This document shows positions 1 to 8,021 of a DNA stretch of 20,165 nt, piece after piece. A program made the translations under genes and the position numbers. The stretch is from an uncultured Lachnospiraceae bacterium (GTDB lineage: Bacteria > Bacillota > Clostridia > Lachnospirales > Lachnospiraceae), in NCBI GenBank assembly GCA_900546495.1, contig URDN01000045.1, positions 1 through 20,165 of the forward strand. Direction: 5' to 3'. The notes beneath the pieces were generated by a model, which was given only the letters and a program-made list of their open reading frames with translations, was not told the origin of the DNA and did no database searches. Position 1 is the stretch's first letter. Each line of letters starts with the position of its first letter.

Positions 1-48
1 AGAGGACTGAAAATCCTCGTGTCTCTGGTTCGATTCCGGAACTGGGCA
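1..48 (+). tRNA. tRNA-Phe (GAA), 3' part only
   Basis: The window opens inside a tRNA. Visible are the anticodon stem GAGGA/TCCTC at 2-6 and 14-18, the loop CTGAAAA with anticodon GAA at 9-11, a five-base variable loop, the T arm with TTCGATT, and the 3' acceptor strand ACTGGGC followed by discriminator A. No CCA is encoded. The D arm and 5' acceptor strand lie upstream of the window. A second tRNA follows after 20 bases, so this is the end of a tRNA cluster. Confidence 0.9.
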
Positions 49-68
49 TTAAAAACAAAATTTTATAT

Positions 69-141
69 GGGTGTGTAGCTCAGTTGGTAGAGCACTTGAC
101 TTTTAATCAAGTTGTCCCGGGTTCGAACCCCGGCACGCTCA
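69..141 (+). tRNA. tRNA-Lys (UUU)
   Basis: This is a complete 73-base cloverleaf. The acceptor strands GGGTGTG and CACGCTC pair with one wobble, the D arm contains AGCTCAGTTGGTAGAGC, and the anticodon stem CTTGA/TCAAG encloses loop CTTTTAA with anticodon TTT. The T arm is CCGGG-TTCGAAC-CCCGG and the discriminator is A. CCA is not encoded. It is the last gene of the tRNA cluster and is followed within three bases by a terminator. Confidence 0.97.
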
Positions 142-143
142 CT

Positions 144-171
144 AAAAAGAACGCAGTAGCGTTCTTTTTTT
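144..171 (+). terminator. Intrinsic terminator of the tRNA cluster
   Basis: The stem AAAAAGAACGC pairs with GCGTTCTTTTT around loop AGTA, and the 3' arm runs on into a T tract. It begins just after tRNA-Lys, so it ends the tRNA transcript. Confidence 0.93.
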
Positions 172-348
172 GTGCCTAAAACTTTGAAAAATAAGAGGTT
201 TGAATAGTTTGAGGATTATTACGTGATGTCAATTTTAACAGAAGTTTGTCGCAATAAATCTTTTATTAAAGTTTCAATGTCTCAAAAATGTCTGAGATAT
301 CTCCATTTTCCAATTTTCCCATTCTTTTTACAAAGTATGTAATAATTA

Positions 349-377
349 TTGGGAACCAACGATTTCTATGATATACT
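349..377 (+). promoter_or_regulatory. Sigma-A promoter of the decarboxylase-led block
   Basis: TTGGGA (349-354) and TATACT (372-377) are separated by exactly 17 bases, which fits a housekeeping promoter. The expected start of transcription is near 384, giving a leader of about 27 bases before the ATG at 411. The AT-rich stretch 172-348 upstream shows no gene or other signal I can support. Confidence 0.7.
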
Positions 378-410
378 GGTGTATTATATCGGAGAAAACA
401 GGGGGCACCA

Positions 411-1907
411 ATGAAGACAGCAGCACCAAATCAGTTGCGTAATGAAACAATAGAAAATGAAAAGTATTTGGATCAGGCATTGCTGGAATATTGCAATTCG
501 GATGCGTATCCGTTTCATATGCCGGGGCACAAGCGCCAGAGGATGGGAAACTGGAATTGTGAAGCAATTGACATTACAGAGATTACCGGGTTTGACAACC
601 TGCATCATGCGGAAGGAATTTTGTTGGAAGCACAACAGCGGGCAGCACAGACCTTTGGCGCAGATGAAAGCTATTTTCTGGTAAATGGAAGTACCGCGGG
701 TTTGCTTGCGGCAGTCTGCGGAACGGTAAAAAAAGGCGGGCGTCTTTTGATGGCAAGAAATTGTCATAAAGCGGTGTATCATGCGGTATATTTGATGGAA
801 TTGCAGACAGAATATCTGTATCCGGAACGGACGGAGTTTGGCATTCAGGGAAGCATTGTTCCAGAGCAGGTGCAGCGGATGCTGGAGCTGTATCCGGATA
901 CGCAGGCAGTTTTGCTGACTTCTCCGACCTATGATGGTGTGGTGTCCGACATTGCGGCGATTGCAGAGATTGTACATGCGCATCAGATTCCGTTGATCGT
1001 GGATGAGGCACACGGCGCGCATTTTGGTTTTTCAGAAGGATTTCCGAAAAAGGCGATTTTCTATGGAGCGGATCTGTGCATTGAAAGTGTGCACAAGACG
1101 TTGCCGGCGTACACGCAGACGGCATTACTGCATTATCAGAAAAATCCGTGGGTGGATCTGGAACGGGTAAAACGTTATCTTGGCATTTATCAGTCCAGTT
1201 CTCCGTCATATGTACTGATGGCGGGAATTGATCGTTGTACCCGCATTTTACGCGAACAGGGAACTGCACTTTTTACGGCATTTGAACGGCATTTGCATGA
1301 TTTTTACCAATCTTGCGAAAACTTGCAGCATATCAGTGTCTTTCCGGGAAACGGAAACGATAATGGCATTTGGGACAGAGACAGTTCAAAAATTTTAATC
1401 TGTGCAGAAGCGGTTGGTCTGCACGGGCAGGATCTGGCAGATTTGTTGACAGAAAAGTATCATCTGGAGCTGGAAATGGCATCAGGACATTATGCCACGG
1501 CCCTGACTTCCATCATGGATACAAAAGAAGGGTTTGACCGATTGTATGTGGCATTGCATGAGCTTGATCAGAGTTTTGATGATATGTCAGGAAATCTTCA
1601 GGATAAAAACGGACAGCAGATTTTTACCACGGATGCGATCTATCGTTCGGCGAAGAAGGTAAAGAAGGTTTCAGAGGCAATGGATGCCCCAAAAGAAAAA
1701 GTAAAACTTCTGGAATCTGCCGGAAACGTGTCCGGAGAATTTGTGTATCTGTATCCGCCGGGAATTCCGATTCTTGCACCGGGAGAACTGGTTACACCGG
1801 AGATTCTGGATGCGCTGGCAACCTGTCAGCAGCGCAATATGGAAGTGCAGGGAATGAAGGATTTTAGCGGTATCTGGTTAGAAGTATGTCAGGATAATGT
1901 ACCGTGA
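411..1907 (+). CDS. Orn/Lys/Arg decarboxylase family PLP enzyme (YaaO-like)
   Basis: This 498-residue protein belongs to the fold-type I PLP enzymes of the Orn/Lys/Arg decarboxylase family. Seen in the sequence are the N-terminal FHMPGHKRQ motif, the cofactor-binding VDEAHGAHFGF segment, the SVHKTLPAYTQ motif with the predicted Schiff-base Lys229, and a C-terminal YPPGIPILAPGE segment typical of the family. Length matches YaaO/SpeA-type enzymes (about 480-490 residues). The start has an AGGGGG ribosome site six bases upstream. In Bacillus the homologue yaaO sits just before tmk-holB-yaaT, the same position as here. Substrate (arginine, lysine or ornithine) cannot be assigned; a cytosolic role in polyamine metabolism is inferred. 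Confidence 0.88.
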   Translation: MKTAAPNQLRNETIENEKYLDQALLEYCNSDAYPFHMPGHKRQRMGNWNCEAIDITEITGFDNLHHAEGILLEAQQRAAQTFGADESYFLVNGSTAGLLAAVCGTVKKGGRLLMARNCHKAVYHAVYLMELQTEYLYPERTEFGIQGSIVPEQVQRMLELYPDTQAVLLTSPTYDGVVSDIAAIAEIVHAHQIPLIVDEAHGAHFGFSEGFPKKAIFYGADLCIESVHKTLPAYTQTALLHYQKNPWVDLERVKRYLGIYQSSSPSYVLMAGIDRCTRILREQGTALFTAFERHLHDFYQSCENLQHISVFPGNGNDNGIWDRDSSKILICAEAVGLHGQDLADLLTEKYHLELEMASGHYATALTSIMDTKEGFDRLYVALHELDQSFDDMSGNLQDKNGQQIFTTDAIYRSAKKVKKVSEAMDAPKEKVKLLESAGNVSGEFVYLYPPGIPILAPGELVTPEILDALATCQQRNMEVQGMKDFSGIWLEVCQDNVP

Positions 1908-2073
1908 TTTAGAGAGAACTATATCAGTTTATGCAGACCAGAATCATACATTAAGTTTTGCGTAGGTTCAATGTGGGTTTTACAGATAGAAGAACTTGTT
2001 GTAAAATAAAAACTACGAATGCGTGAAAAATAATAGATGATACGGATGGAAATAGAGAGCAGGAGAGAAACAT

Positions 2074-2651
2074 ATGGGAAAGATTTATTGCCTGATGGGC
2101 AAAAGTGCGTCTGGAAAAGATACCATTTATAACCGCCTTCTGGCAATGGAGGAATTACAGCTGCGGCGTGTGGTTCCTTATACAACCCGCCCGATTCGTT
2201 CCGGTGAAACAGAGGGAGAATCTTATTTTTTCTGTTCGGAGAGCGTGTCGCGGAATTTGAACATGAGGGCAGGATCATCGAACTGCGGGCATACGATACC
2301 ATGTATGGCGTGTGGAAATATTTTACCGCAGATGACGGACAGATTGTTCTGGCAGAAAGTGATTATCTGATGATCGGTACACTGGAAGCCTATGAGCAGA
2401 TCCGGGCGTATTTTGGTGCAGAGCATGTGTGCCCGATCTATGTGGAAGTGGATGATGGTGTCCGCCTGCAGCGGGCATTGGATCGGGAACGGGCACAGGA
2501 GCAGCCAAAATATGCGGAAATGTGTCGCAGATTTCTGGCAGATGAACAGGATTTTTCAGAGGAAAATCTGCAAAAAGCAGAGATTACAAAGCGTTTCCTG
2601 AATAAAGATCTGGATGAGGTTACACAGGAGATCGCTTCTTATATTAGATAA
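2074..2651 (+). pseudogene. gmk: Guanylate kinase, reading frame broken by a -1 shift
   Basis: The first 55 codons encode a guanylate kinase N-terminus: P-loop MGKSASGKDT near residue 8 and the GMP-binding TTRPIRSGETEG with YFF. The frame then diverges, and the proper continuation (ERVAEFEHEGRIIELRAYD, then YGVWKYFTADDG and the C-terminal half) is found in the -1 frame from about 2241 to the stop at 2651. One missing base between 2226 and 2244 explains this; restored, the protein would be about 192 residues, normal for the family. A six-T run (2226-2231) followed by C makes the heptamer T TTT TTC in the upstream frame, so ribosomal -1 slippage could also produce the full protein. An AGGAG site lies before the ATG. 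Real mutation, slippage and sequencing error cannot be separated here. Guanylate kinase makes GDP from GMP; a second, intact copy elsewhere would be expected if this one is dead. Confidence 0.82.
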
Positions 2652-2825
2652 AAGCATATAGAGAATGTGGACAGTCAGTGTTTTTTACCAGAATAGAGAT
2701 GTTGCCTGATTTTATAGAAAAAGAAAAATGCTGAGGGCATTCTCAAATTGATAAGAATTAGAAATAGTGACAACATTTTTTACATGTGAAAGCAAATTTT
2801 AGCAGTGAGGAGCAGAAGTGATAAA

Positions 2826-3878
2826 ATGGCAGGATTTCATGAGATTGTCGGACATGAACAGTTGATCGCACATTTACAGAGTGCCATTGTGATGGATAAA
2901 GTATCCCATGCGTATATTATCAATGGTCCGAAAGACAGTGGAAAAATGATGCTGGCAGAAGCATTTGCCATGGCGTTACAGTGTGAGACTTCGATTAAAA
3001 ACAGGGAAGGACTGGCAGGACAGTCGCGGGAAGCGCTGCATCCGGAAACTATTGCGGAACCTTGCATGGAATGCCATTCCTGTAAGCAGGCATTGAATAA
3101 AAATCAACCGGATATTATTTATCTGACCCATGAAAAACCAAATACGATCTCCGTTGCGGATATTCGTGAGCAGATTAACCATGATATTGAGATCAAACCT
3201 TACAGCAGTAAGTATAAAGTATACATTGTGGATGAAGCAGAAAAAATGAATCAGCAGGCGCAGAATGCCCTGTTAAAAACCATCGAGGAACCGCCGACTT
3301 ATGCGGTGATCCTGCTTCTGACCACGAATGCGGATGCATTTTTACCGACGATCCGGTCGCGATGCGTGATGCTGGATGTAAAGCCGGTGAATGATGAGAA
3401 GATTCGGGAGTTTTTGATGAAAAAACGTCAGATTCCGGATTACAAGGCGGAAGTTTGTGCGGCGTTTGCCAGAGGAAACGTGGGACGTGCCATGAACCTT
3501 GCGTCTTCGGAACGTTTTAATGAATTAAAAGATTTTACTACTCAGCTTTTACGCAGACTGGGTGATATTCCGAAGTATGATTTATTACAGGAGATTAAAC
3601 CGCTGAACGATTTCAAAGATGACATCAGAGAATTTTTCGATTTAGTTTTGTTTTGGTATCGGGATGTGTTATTATATAAAGCAGCAGGAACAGAGGAGCA
3701 ACTGATTTTCCGTGAGGAGGCGTATGAAATCAGACGCCAGTCGGAAAAATGTTCCTATGCGGGACTGCAACACATTTTAAATGCAATCGACACAGCAGAC
3801 AGACGAATCCGGGCAAATGTAAATTTTGACCTGACCATGGAAATGCTGGCATTGACAATTAAGGAGAACATTAGATGA
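2826..3878 (+). CDS. holB: DNA polymerase III delta' subunit
   Basis: This 350-residue protein is a clamp-loader AAA+ subunit. It starts with FHEIVGHEQLIAHLQ, has a degenerate P-loop (GPKDSGKMM, residues 34-42, with Met where Ser/Thr normally follows the Lys), a zinc-binding cysteine set C53, C80, C83, C86 with a longer insertion after the first Cys, the Walker B-like VDEAEKM, the ALLKTIEEPP segment and sensor 1 ending in the SRC motif. I chose ATG 2826; an in-frame GTG at 2805 has no ribosome site, whereas GAGGAG lies 13 bases before 2826. It overlaps ricT by 4 bases (ATGA), so the two are translationally coupled. The 174 bases upstream hold no recognisable gene; Bacillus has yaaQ and yaaR here. 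Confidence 0.95.
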   Translation: MAGFHEIVGHEQLIAHLQSAIVMDKVSHAYIINGPKDSGKMMLAEAFAMALQCETSIKNREGLAGQSREALHPETIAEPCMECHSCKQALNKNQPDIIYLTHEKPNTISVADIREQINHDIEIKPYSSKYKVYIVDEAEKMNQQAQNALLKTIEEPPTYAVILLLTTNADAFLPTIRSRCVMLDVKPVNDEKIREFLMKKRQIPDYKAEVCAAFARGNVGRAMNLASSERFNELKDFTTQLLRRLGDIPKYDLLQEIKPLNDFKDDIREFFDLVLFWYRDVLLYKAAGTEEQLIFREEAYEIRRQSEKCSYAGLQHILNAIDTADRRIRANVNFDLTMEMLALTIKENIR

Positions 3879-4783
3879 TAAAAGTAACTGGAGTAAGATT
3901 CCGTCAGGCGGGCAAAGTGTATTATTTTGACCCGAAAAACCTGAAACTGGAGCGAGGCAGCCACGTTATCGTGGAGACTGCCCGTGGTATCGAATATGGT
4001 ACCGTAATCGTCCCGCCAAAGGACATTACAGATGATGAAGTGGTTCAGCCGCTGAAAGCGGTAATCCGTGTGGCAACACCGGAGGACGACCGTATCGAAG
4101 AAAAGAACCATGAGAAAGAAAGAGATGCATATAAGATTTGCCTGGAAAAGATTGAAAAACACGGTCTTGCCATGAAACTGGTGCAGGCAGAGTATACCTT
4201 TGACAACAACAAACTGCTGTTTTACTTTACCGCAGACGGACGTATTGATTTCCGTGAGCTGGTAAAGGATCTGGCAAGTGTATTCCGTACGAGAATCGAG
4301 CTGCGCCAGATCGGTGTCCGTGATGAGACCAAAATCCTTGGCGGCATCGGTATCTGTGGACGTCCGCTGTGCTGTCACACATTCCTGACAGAGTTTGCAC
4401 CGGTGTCTATCAAGATGGCGAAAGAGCAGAATCTGTCCCTGAATCCGACCAAGATTTCAGGTGTGTGCGGACGATTGATGTGTTGTCTGAAAAACGAAGA
4501 AGAAACTTATGAATATCTTAACAGCCGTCTGCCAAATGTGGGTGACCGTGTGACAACCGTGGACGGTCTGAAAGGTGAGGTACAGAGTGTCAGCGTACTG
4601 CGCCAGCTGGTGAAAGTCATTGTGGATATGGGGGATGAGAAAGAAATTCGCGAATATCCGGTAAAACAGCTGAAATTCCGTTCCAAACGCCGCAGAGACC
4701 ACGGCGAGCGTCTGAGCAAAGAAGAAATGCGCAAACTTGCTGAGTTAGAGGATAAGGGAGGACATTCCAAGTTAAATGAGTAA
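3875..4783 (+). CDS. ricT: RicT/YaaT, PSP1-domain iron-sulfur regulatory protein
   Basis: This 302-residue protein carries the PSP1 domain (start VTGVRFRQAGKVYYFDP) and the two cysteine clusters ICGRPLCC and VCGRLMCC that mark RicT. In Bacillus RicT forms the RicA-RicF-RicT complex with [4Fe-4S] clusters, which assists RNase Y processing and influences Spo0A phosphorylation; that role is from the family, not seen here. The ATG overlaps the holB stop codon and has AAGGAG eight bases upstream. Its 3' end overlaps trmN6 by 8 bases. The C-terminal tail is basic and lysine/arginine-rich (KFRSKRRRDHGERL). Confidence 0.94.
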   Translation: MIKVTGVRFRQAGKVYYFDPKNLKLERGSHVIVETARGIEYGTVIVPPKDITDDEVVQPLKAVIRVATPEDDRIEEKNHEKERDAYKICLEKIEKHGLAMKLVQAEYTFDNNKLLFYFTADGRIDFRELVKDLASVFRTRIELRQIGVRDETKILGGIGICGRPLCCHTFLTEFAPVSIKMAKEQNLSLNPTKISGVCGRLMCCLKNEEETYEYLNSRLPNVGDRVTTVDGLKGEVQSVSVLRQLVKVIVDMGDEKEIREYPVKQLKFRSKRRRDHGERLSKEEMRKLAELEDKGGHSKLNE

Positions 4784-5510
4784 TCTATTGCCGGGAGAAC
4801 GAATCGATGAATTACAGCGAAACGGCTACCGCATTATCCAGAATCCGGAAAAATTCTGTTTCGGTATGGATGCGGTGCTGCTGTCCGGCTTTGCCCGGGC
4901 AAAAAAACACGAAAACTGTCTGGATCTGGGCTGCGGAAACGGAATCATCCCAATTTTGATGGAGGCCAAGACCGCTGGAAACCATTTTACCGGTCTGGAG
5001 ATTCAGCCGGGGAGTGCAGATATGGCGCGGCGGAGTGTGGCGCTGAATGACCTGCAGGATCGGATCGACATCGTAGAAGGTGATATTAAGGATGCTTCAA
5101 AGATTTTTGGAGCATCTTCTTTTCATGTCGTGACGACAAATCCGCCATATATGACCGCGCAGCATGGACTGACGAATCTGCATGAGGCAAAAACTATTGC
5201 CAGACATGAAGTATTGTGCAATCTGGAAGACATCATCCGGGAGAGTGCGAGACTTTTGGTACCGGGGGGACGTTTTTATATGGTACACCGCCCGTTCCGT
5301 CTTGCAGAAATCATTTCTCTTATGGTACAGTATCGGATCGAACCGAAGCGGATGCGTCTGGTATATCCTTATGTGGATCGGGAGCCGAATATGGTGCTGA
5401 TCGAGGGTCTGCGGGGTGGAAAAAGCCGGATGACCGTAGAAAAACCATTGATCGTATACAAAGAACCGGGAAAATATACGGATGAAATTTACGATGTATA
5501 TGGGTATTGA
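4776..5510 (+). CDS. trmN6: tRNA1(Val) adenine-37 N6-methyltransferase family (YabB)
   Basis: This 244-residue Rossmann-fold methyltransferase shows the TrmN6 start (GERIDELQRNGYRIIQ, then FGMDAVLLSGF), SAM-binding motif I LDLGCGNGIIPI (residues 49-60) and the amino-methylating NPPY motif at 122-125. The family methylates N6 of adenine 37 in tRNA; the exact tRNA in Firmicutes is less certain than in E. coli. The gene overlaps ricT by 8 bases, with GGGAGG about 12 bases upstream of the ATG inside ricT. The same order (yaaT, yabA, yabB) is found in Bacillus; here yabA is missing between them. Confidence 0.92.
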   Translation: MSNLLPGERIDELQRNGYRIIQNPEKFCFGMDAVLLSGFARAKKHENCLDLGCGNGIIPILMEAKTAGNHFTGLEIQPGSADMARRSVALNDLQDRIDIVEGDIKDASKIFGASSFHVVTTNPPYMTAQHGLTNLHEAKTIARHEVLCNLEDIIRESARLLVPGGRFYMVHRPFRLAEIISLMVQYRIEPKRMRLVYPYVDREPNMVLIEGLRGGKSRMTVEKPLIVYKEPGKYTDEIYDVYGY

Positions 5511-5529
5511 TTGTGAGGTGAAATAAGGT

Positions 5530-6381
5530 ATGGCAGGAAAATTATATTTATGTGCGACACCGATCGGAAATCTGGAGGACATTACGCTCCGTGTACTGCG
5601 TACGTTAAAAGAAGTTGATCTGATTGCAGCGGAAGATACCAGAAATTCCATTCATTTGCTGAATCATTTTGATATCAAAACACCGCTGACCAGCTACCAT
5701 GAGTACAACAAAGTGGATAAAGCCTATCAGCTGGTCGAAAAAATGCAGCAGGGAACGAATATCGCGCTGATCACCGATGCGGGTACGCCGGGTATTTCTG
5801 ATCCGGGAGAAGAACTGGTGCGTATCTGTTATGAGCAGGGTATCGAAGTGACTTCCCTTCCGGGAGCAGCAGCCTGCATTACAGCATTGACGCTGTCCGG
5901 TCTGCCGACACGCCGTTTTTCCTTCGAGGCATTTTTGCCAAAGGAGAAAAAAGAGCGTGCAGCCGTATTGGAAGAACTGAAAAATGATACAAGAACGTTG
6001 ATTGTGTATGAGGCACCGCATCATCTGCTTGGTACGTTAAAAGAACTGCAGAATGCGTTGGGTGAGCGCAGACTGACGGTCTGTCGGGAACTGACAAAGA
6101 AATTTGAGACAGCATTTCGGACTACATTTTCCGAGGCAATCAGCTACTATGAGGAGCAGGGCGTCCGCGGAGAGTGCGTGTTAGTCATTGAGGGCAGAAG
6201 CCGGGAAGAACTGATGCAGGAGCAGCAGCAATCCTGGGAGGCAATTTCCGTGGAAGAACATATGGAGCGTTATCTGGGCACCGGTATGGATCGAAAAAGT
6301 GCCATGAAACAGGTGGCAAAAGACCGGGGCGTTGGAAAACGTGAAATCTATCAGATGCTTCTGGATGCAGAAAATGAGTAA
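5530..6381 (+). CDS. rsmI: 16S rRNA (cytidine-1402-2'-O)-methyltransferase
   Basis: This 283-residue protein begins with the RsmI signature LYLCATPIGNLEDITLR, followed by AAEDTRNS, LTSYHEYN, ALITDAGTPGISDPG and SLPGAAACITAL, all hallmarks of the tetrapyrrole-methylase-fold RsmI family. The C-terminal part (DRKSAMKQVAKDRGVGKREIY) matches the small helical RsmI C-terminal domain. It uses SAM to 2'-O-methylate C1402 in the decoding centre. It starts 20 bases after trmN6 with a GAGGTG site and is probably cotranscribed with it. Confidence 0.96.
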   Translation: MAGKLYLCATPIGNLEDITLRVLRTLKEVDLIAAEDTRNSIHLLNHFDIKTPLTSYHEYNKVDKAYQLVEKMQQGTNIALITDAGTPGISDPGEELVRICYEQGIEVTSLPGAAACITALTLSGLPTRRFSFEAFLPKEKKERAAVLEELKNDTRTLIVYEAPHHLLGTLKELQNALGERRLTVCRELTKKFETAFRTTFSEAISYYEEQGVRGECVLVIEGRSREELMQEQQQSWEAISVEEHMERYLGTGMDRKSAMKQVAKDRGVGKREIYQMLLDAENE

Positions 6382-6451
6382 TCAGATGTAATTTCGGTAT
6401 AGAAGAATTATGAGGACATTTTTGGATTTATAGATAAGGAAGGGAGCAGTT

Positions 6452-7810
6452 ATGACAAAAGATTTAACCGTTGGAAGTCCAATGAAGTTAATCTGGCAGT
6501 TTTCCATACCGCTAGTACTGGGAAACCTGTTTCAGCAGATGTATAACATGGTAGATACTGTAATCGTAGGTCGTTATCTGGGACTGAGCGCCCTGACAAG
6601 TGTAAGTTCTACCACATCCATCACGTTTCTGATTATAGGTTTCTGTCTTGGAACCTGTACGGGACTGGCAGTGCCTGTGGCGCAGAAATTTGGTGCAAAA
6701 AGTTACAGTGAAATGCGTAAATTTGTGATGAATGCGGCATATCTGGCAATATTTCTTGCAGTGATCATGACGATTGTAACCTGTGCGCTGTGTGGTTCGA
6801 TCCTGACCTGGATGAAGACGCCGGATCAGTTTTATCAGGGGGCGTATGATTATCTGTTTGTCATTTTCTTAGGAATCCCGTTCACGTTTTTGTATAACGT
6901 GGTAGCCGGTGTTATACGTTCACTGGGAGATTCCAAGACACCGTTTTATTTTCTGGTATTGTCTGCGGTAATGAATATTTTCCTGGATATGCTTTTTATC
7001 ATTGTATTCAAACTGGGAACCGCCGGAGCTGGATGGGCAACGATTCTGTCACAGGCAATTTCCGGTATTCTCTGCTTTATCTACATGAAGAAAAAATATG
7101 ATGTCCTGAAAACAGAACAGCGGGAAAGAAAACTGGATATGCATTACATAAAAACACTGTTTATTATGGCAGTACCGATGGGATTGCAGTTTTCCATCAC
7201 AGCCATCGGAAGTATCATGCTTCAGAGTGCGGTAAATACACTTGGTGCAGTATATGTATCTTCTTTCGCGGCAGCAGCAAAAGTAAAACAGCTGGCAATG
7301 TGTCCGTATGACGGATTTGCCACAGCGAGTGCAACTTTTGGCAGTCAGAACCTTGGCGCCGCAAACTTAAAACGAATCCGGGAAGGACTGAAATCCGGAA
7401 TTATTATTTCGGTGCTGTACAGTATTGGAATCGGAATCGTGCTGATTTTTGCAGGTTCCAAGATTGCATTGCTGTTTGTATCCAGCAGTGAGACAGAAGT
7501 ACTTGGTTATGTACAGCAGTTATTGACGTGTGCAGGATTTTTCTATTTCTTCCTGGCATTCTTAAACTGTACACGACTGACCATTCAGGGACTTGGTTAC
7601 AGTGCGATTGCGATGTGTGCGGGCTTGAGTGAGCTGTTGGCAAGAGGTTTGATGTCCATATTTGTGATTCCGAGATTTGGATACATGGCAGTATGCTTTA
7701 CTGACCAGACGGCATGGATTGCGGCAACATGTGTGGTAATGCCGGTGTTCTTTGCGATTATGAAACGCCTGGAAAAACGGCAGGCGAAAGCTGCCGGTAA
7801 TGTGGTATAA
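6452..7810 (+). CDS. MATE family efflux transporter
   Basis: This 452-residue membrane protein is made of two homologous MatE halves with about twelve hydrophobic segments. It begins with GSPMKLIWQFSIPLVLGN and contains QMYNMVDTVIVGRYLG, the usual first-helix motif of DinF/NorM-like members in Firmicutes; the second half shows AVPMGLQFSITAIGS. Such proteins export cationic drugs or metabolites using Na+ or H+; the substrate here is unknown. GGAAGGGAG precedes the ATG. A 70-base gap separates it from rsmI and no terminator is visible there, so readthrough is possible. The downstream inverted-repeat element is the only candidate end of the transcript. Confidence 0.93.
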   Translation: MTKDLTVGSPMKLIWQFSIPLVLGNLFQQMYNMVDTVIVGRYLGLSALTSVSSTTSITFLIIGFCLGTCTGLAVPVAQKFGAKSYSEMRKFVMNAAYLAIFLAVIMTIVTCALCGSILTWMKTPDQFYQGAYDYLFVIFLGIPFTFLYNVVAGVIRSLGDSKTPFYFLVLSAVMNIFLDMLFIIVFKLGTAGAGWATILSQAISGILCFIYMKKKYDVLKTEQRERKLDMHYIKTLFIMAVPMGLQFSITAIGSIMLQSAVNTLGAVYVSSFAAAAKVKQLAMCPYDGFATASATFGSQNLGAANLKRIREGLKSGIIISVLYSIGIGIVLIFAGSKIALLFVSSSETEVLGYVQQLLTCAGFFYFFLAFLNCTRLTIQGLGYSAIAMCAGLSELLARGLMSIFVIPRFGYMAVCFTDQTAWIAATCVVMPVFFAIMKRLEKRQAKAAGNVV

Positions 7811-7822
7811 CGGAAATTTGGT

Positions 7823-8004
7823 GAAGTGGAATCGGAAACTTTGACCGCGACGAGCGATTGAGTGAACGACTGATTTTCACAAGGTTTTGCGCGAACGGGA
7901 AGTGACCAGCTTTTATAGGAACTGGGAGTGAGCGCGATGAAACCGAAGTGAAATGAAGGTAGTGAACGTCTAGCTGTTGCGGTCAAAGTTTCCGATTTCG
8001 CTTT
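7823..8004 (+). repeat. Non-coding element with long terminal inverted repeats (MITE-like or structured RNA)
   Basis: A 19-base perfect inverted repeat starts the left side at 7830-7848 (AATCGGAAACTTTGACCGC) and is matched at 7979-7997. Pairing continues outward to 7823/8004 and inward to 7852/7975 using only Watson-Crick and G-U pairs, giving a stem of about 30 pairs around a ~122-base interior. All four non-Watson-Crick positions are G-U when read as plus-strand RNA. Further nested pairing is visible inside: GGTTT 7883 with AAACC 7940, GCGC 7889 with GCGC 7932, and CCAG 7906 with CTGG 7922. It fills the gap between the convergent MATE and DUF885 genes. No coding potential or clear target-site duplication is seen. 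It may be a miniature mobile element, a repeated structured RNA or a bidirectional transcript end. Confidence 0.7.
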
Positions 8005-8021
8005 AGATACCCCCACATAAC

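Noticed and set aside
583..1269. Long minus-strand open frame inside the decarboxylase gene, and similar long antisense frames in fdhA and the flavoprotein
   Set aside because: These are shadows of strongly coding plus-strand genes; no ribosome site or family similarity is visible.
2805..2825. GTG start for holB giving seven extra residues
   Set aside because: No ribosome site precedes it, and the family normally begins with MAGF-type sequence as at ATG 2826.
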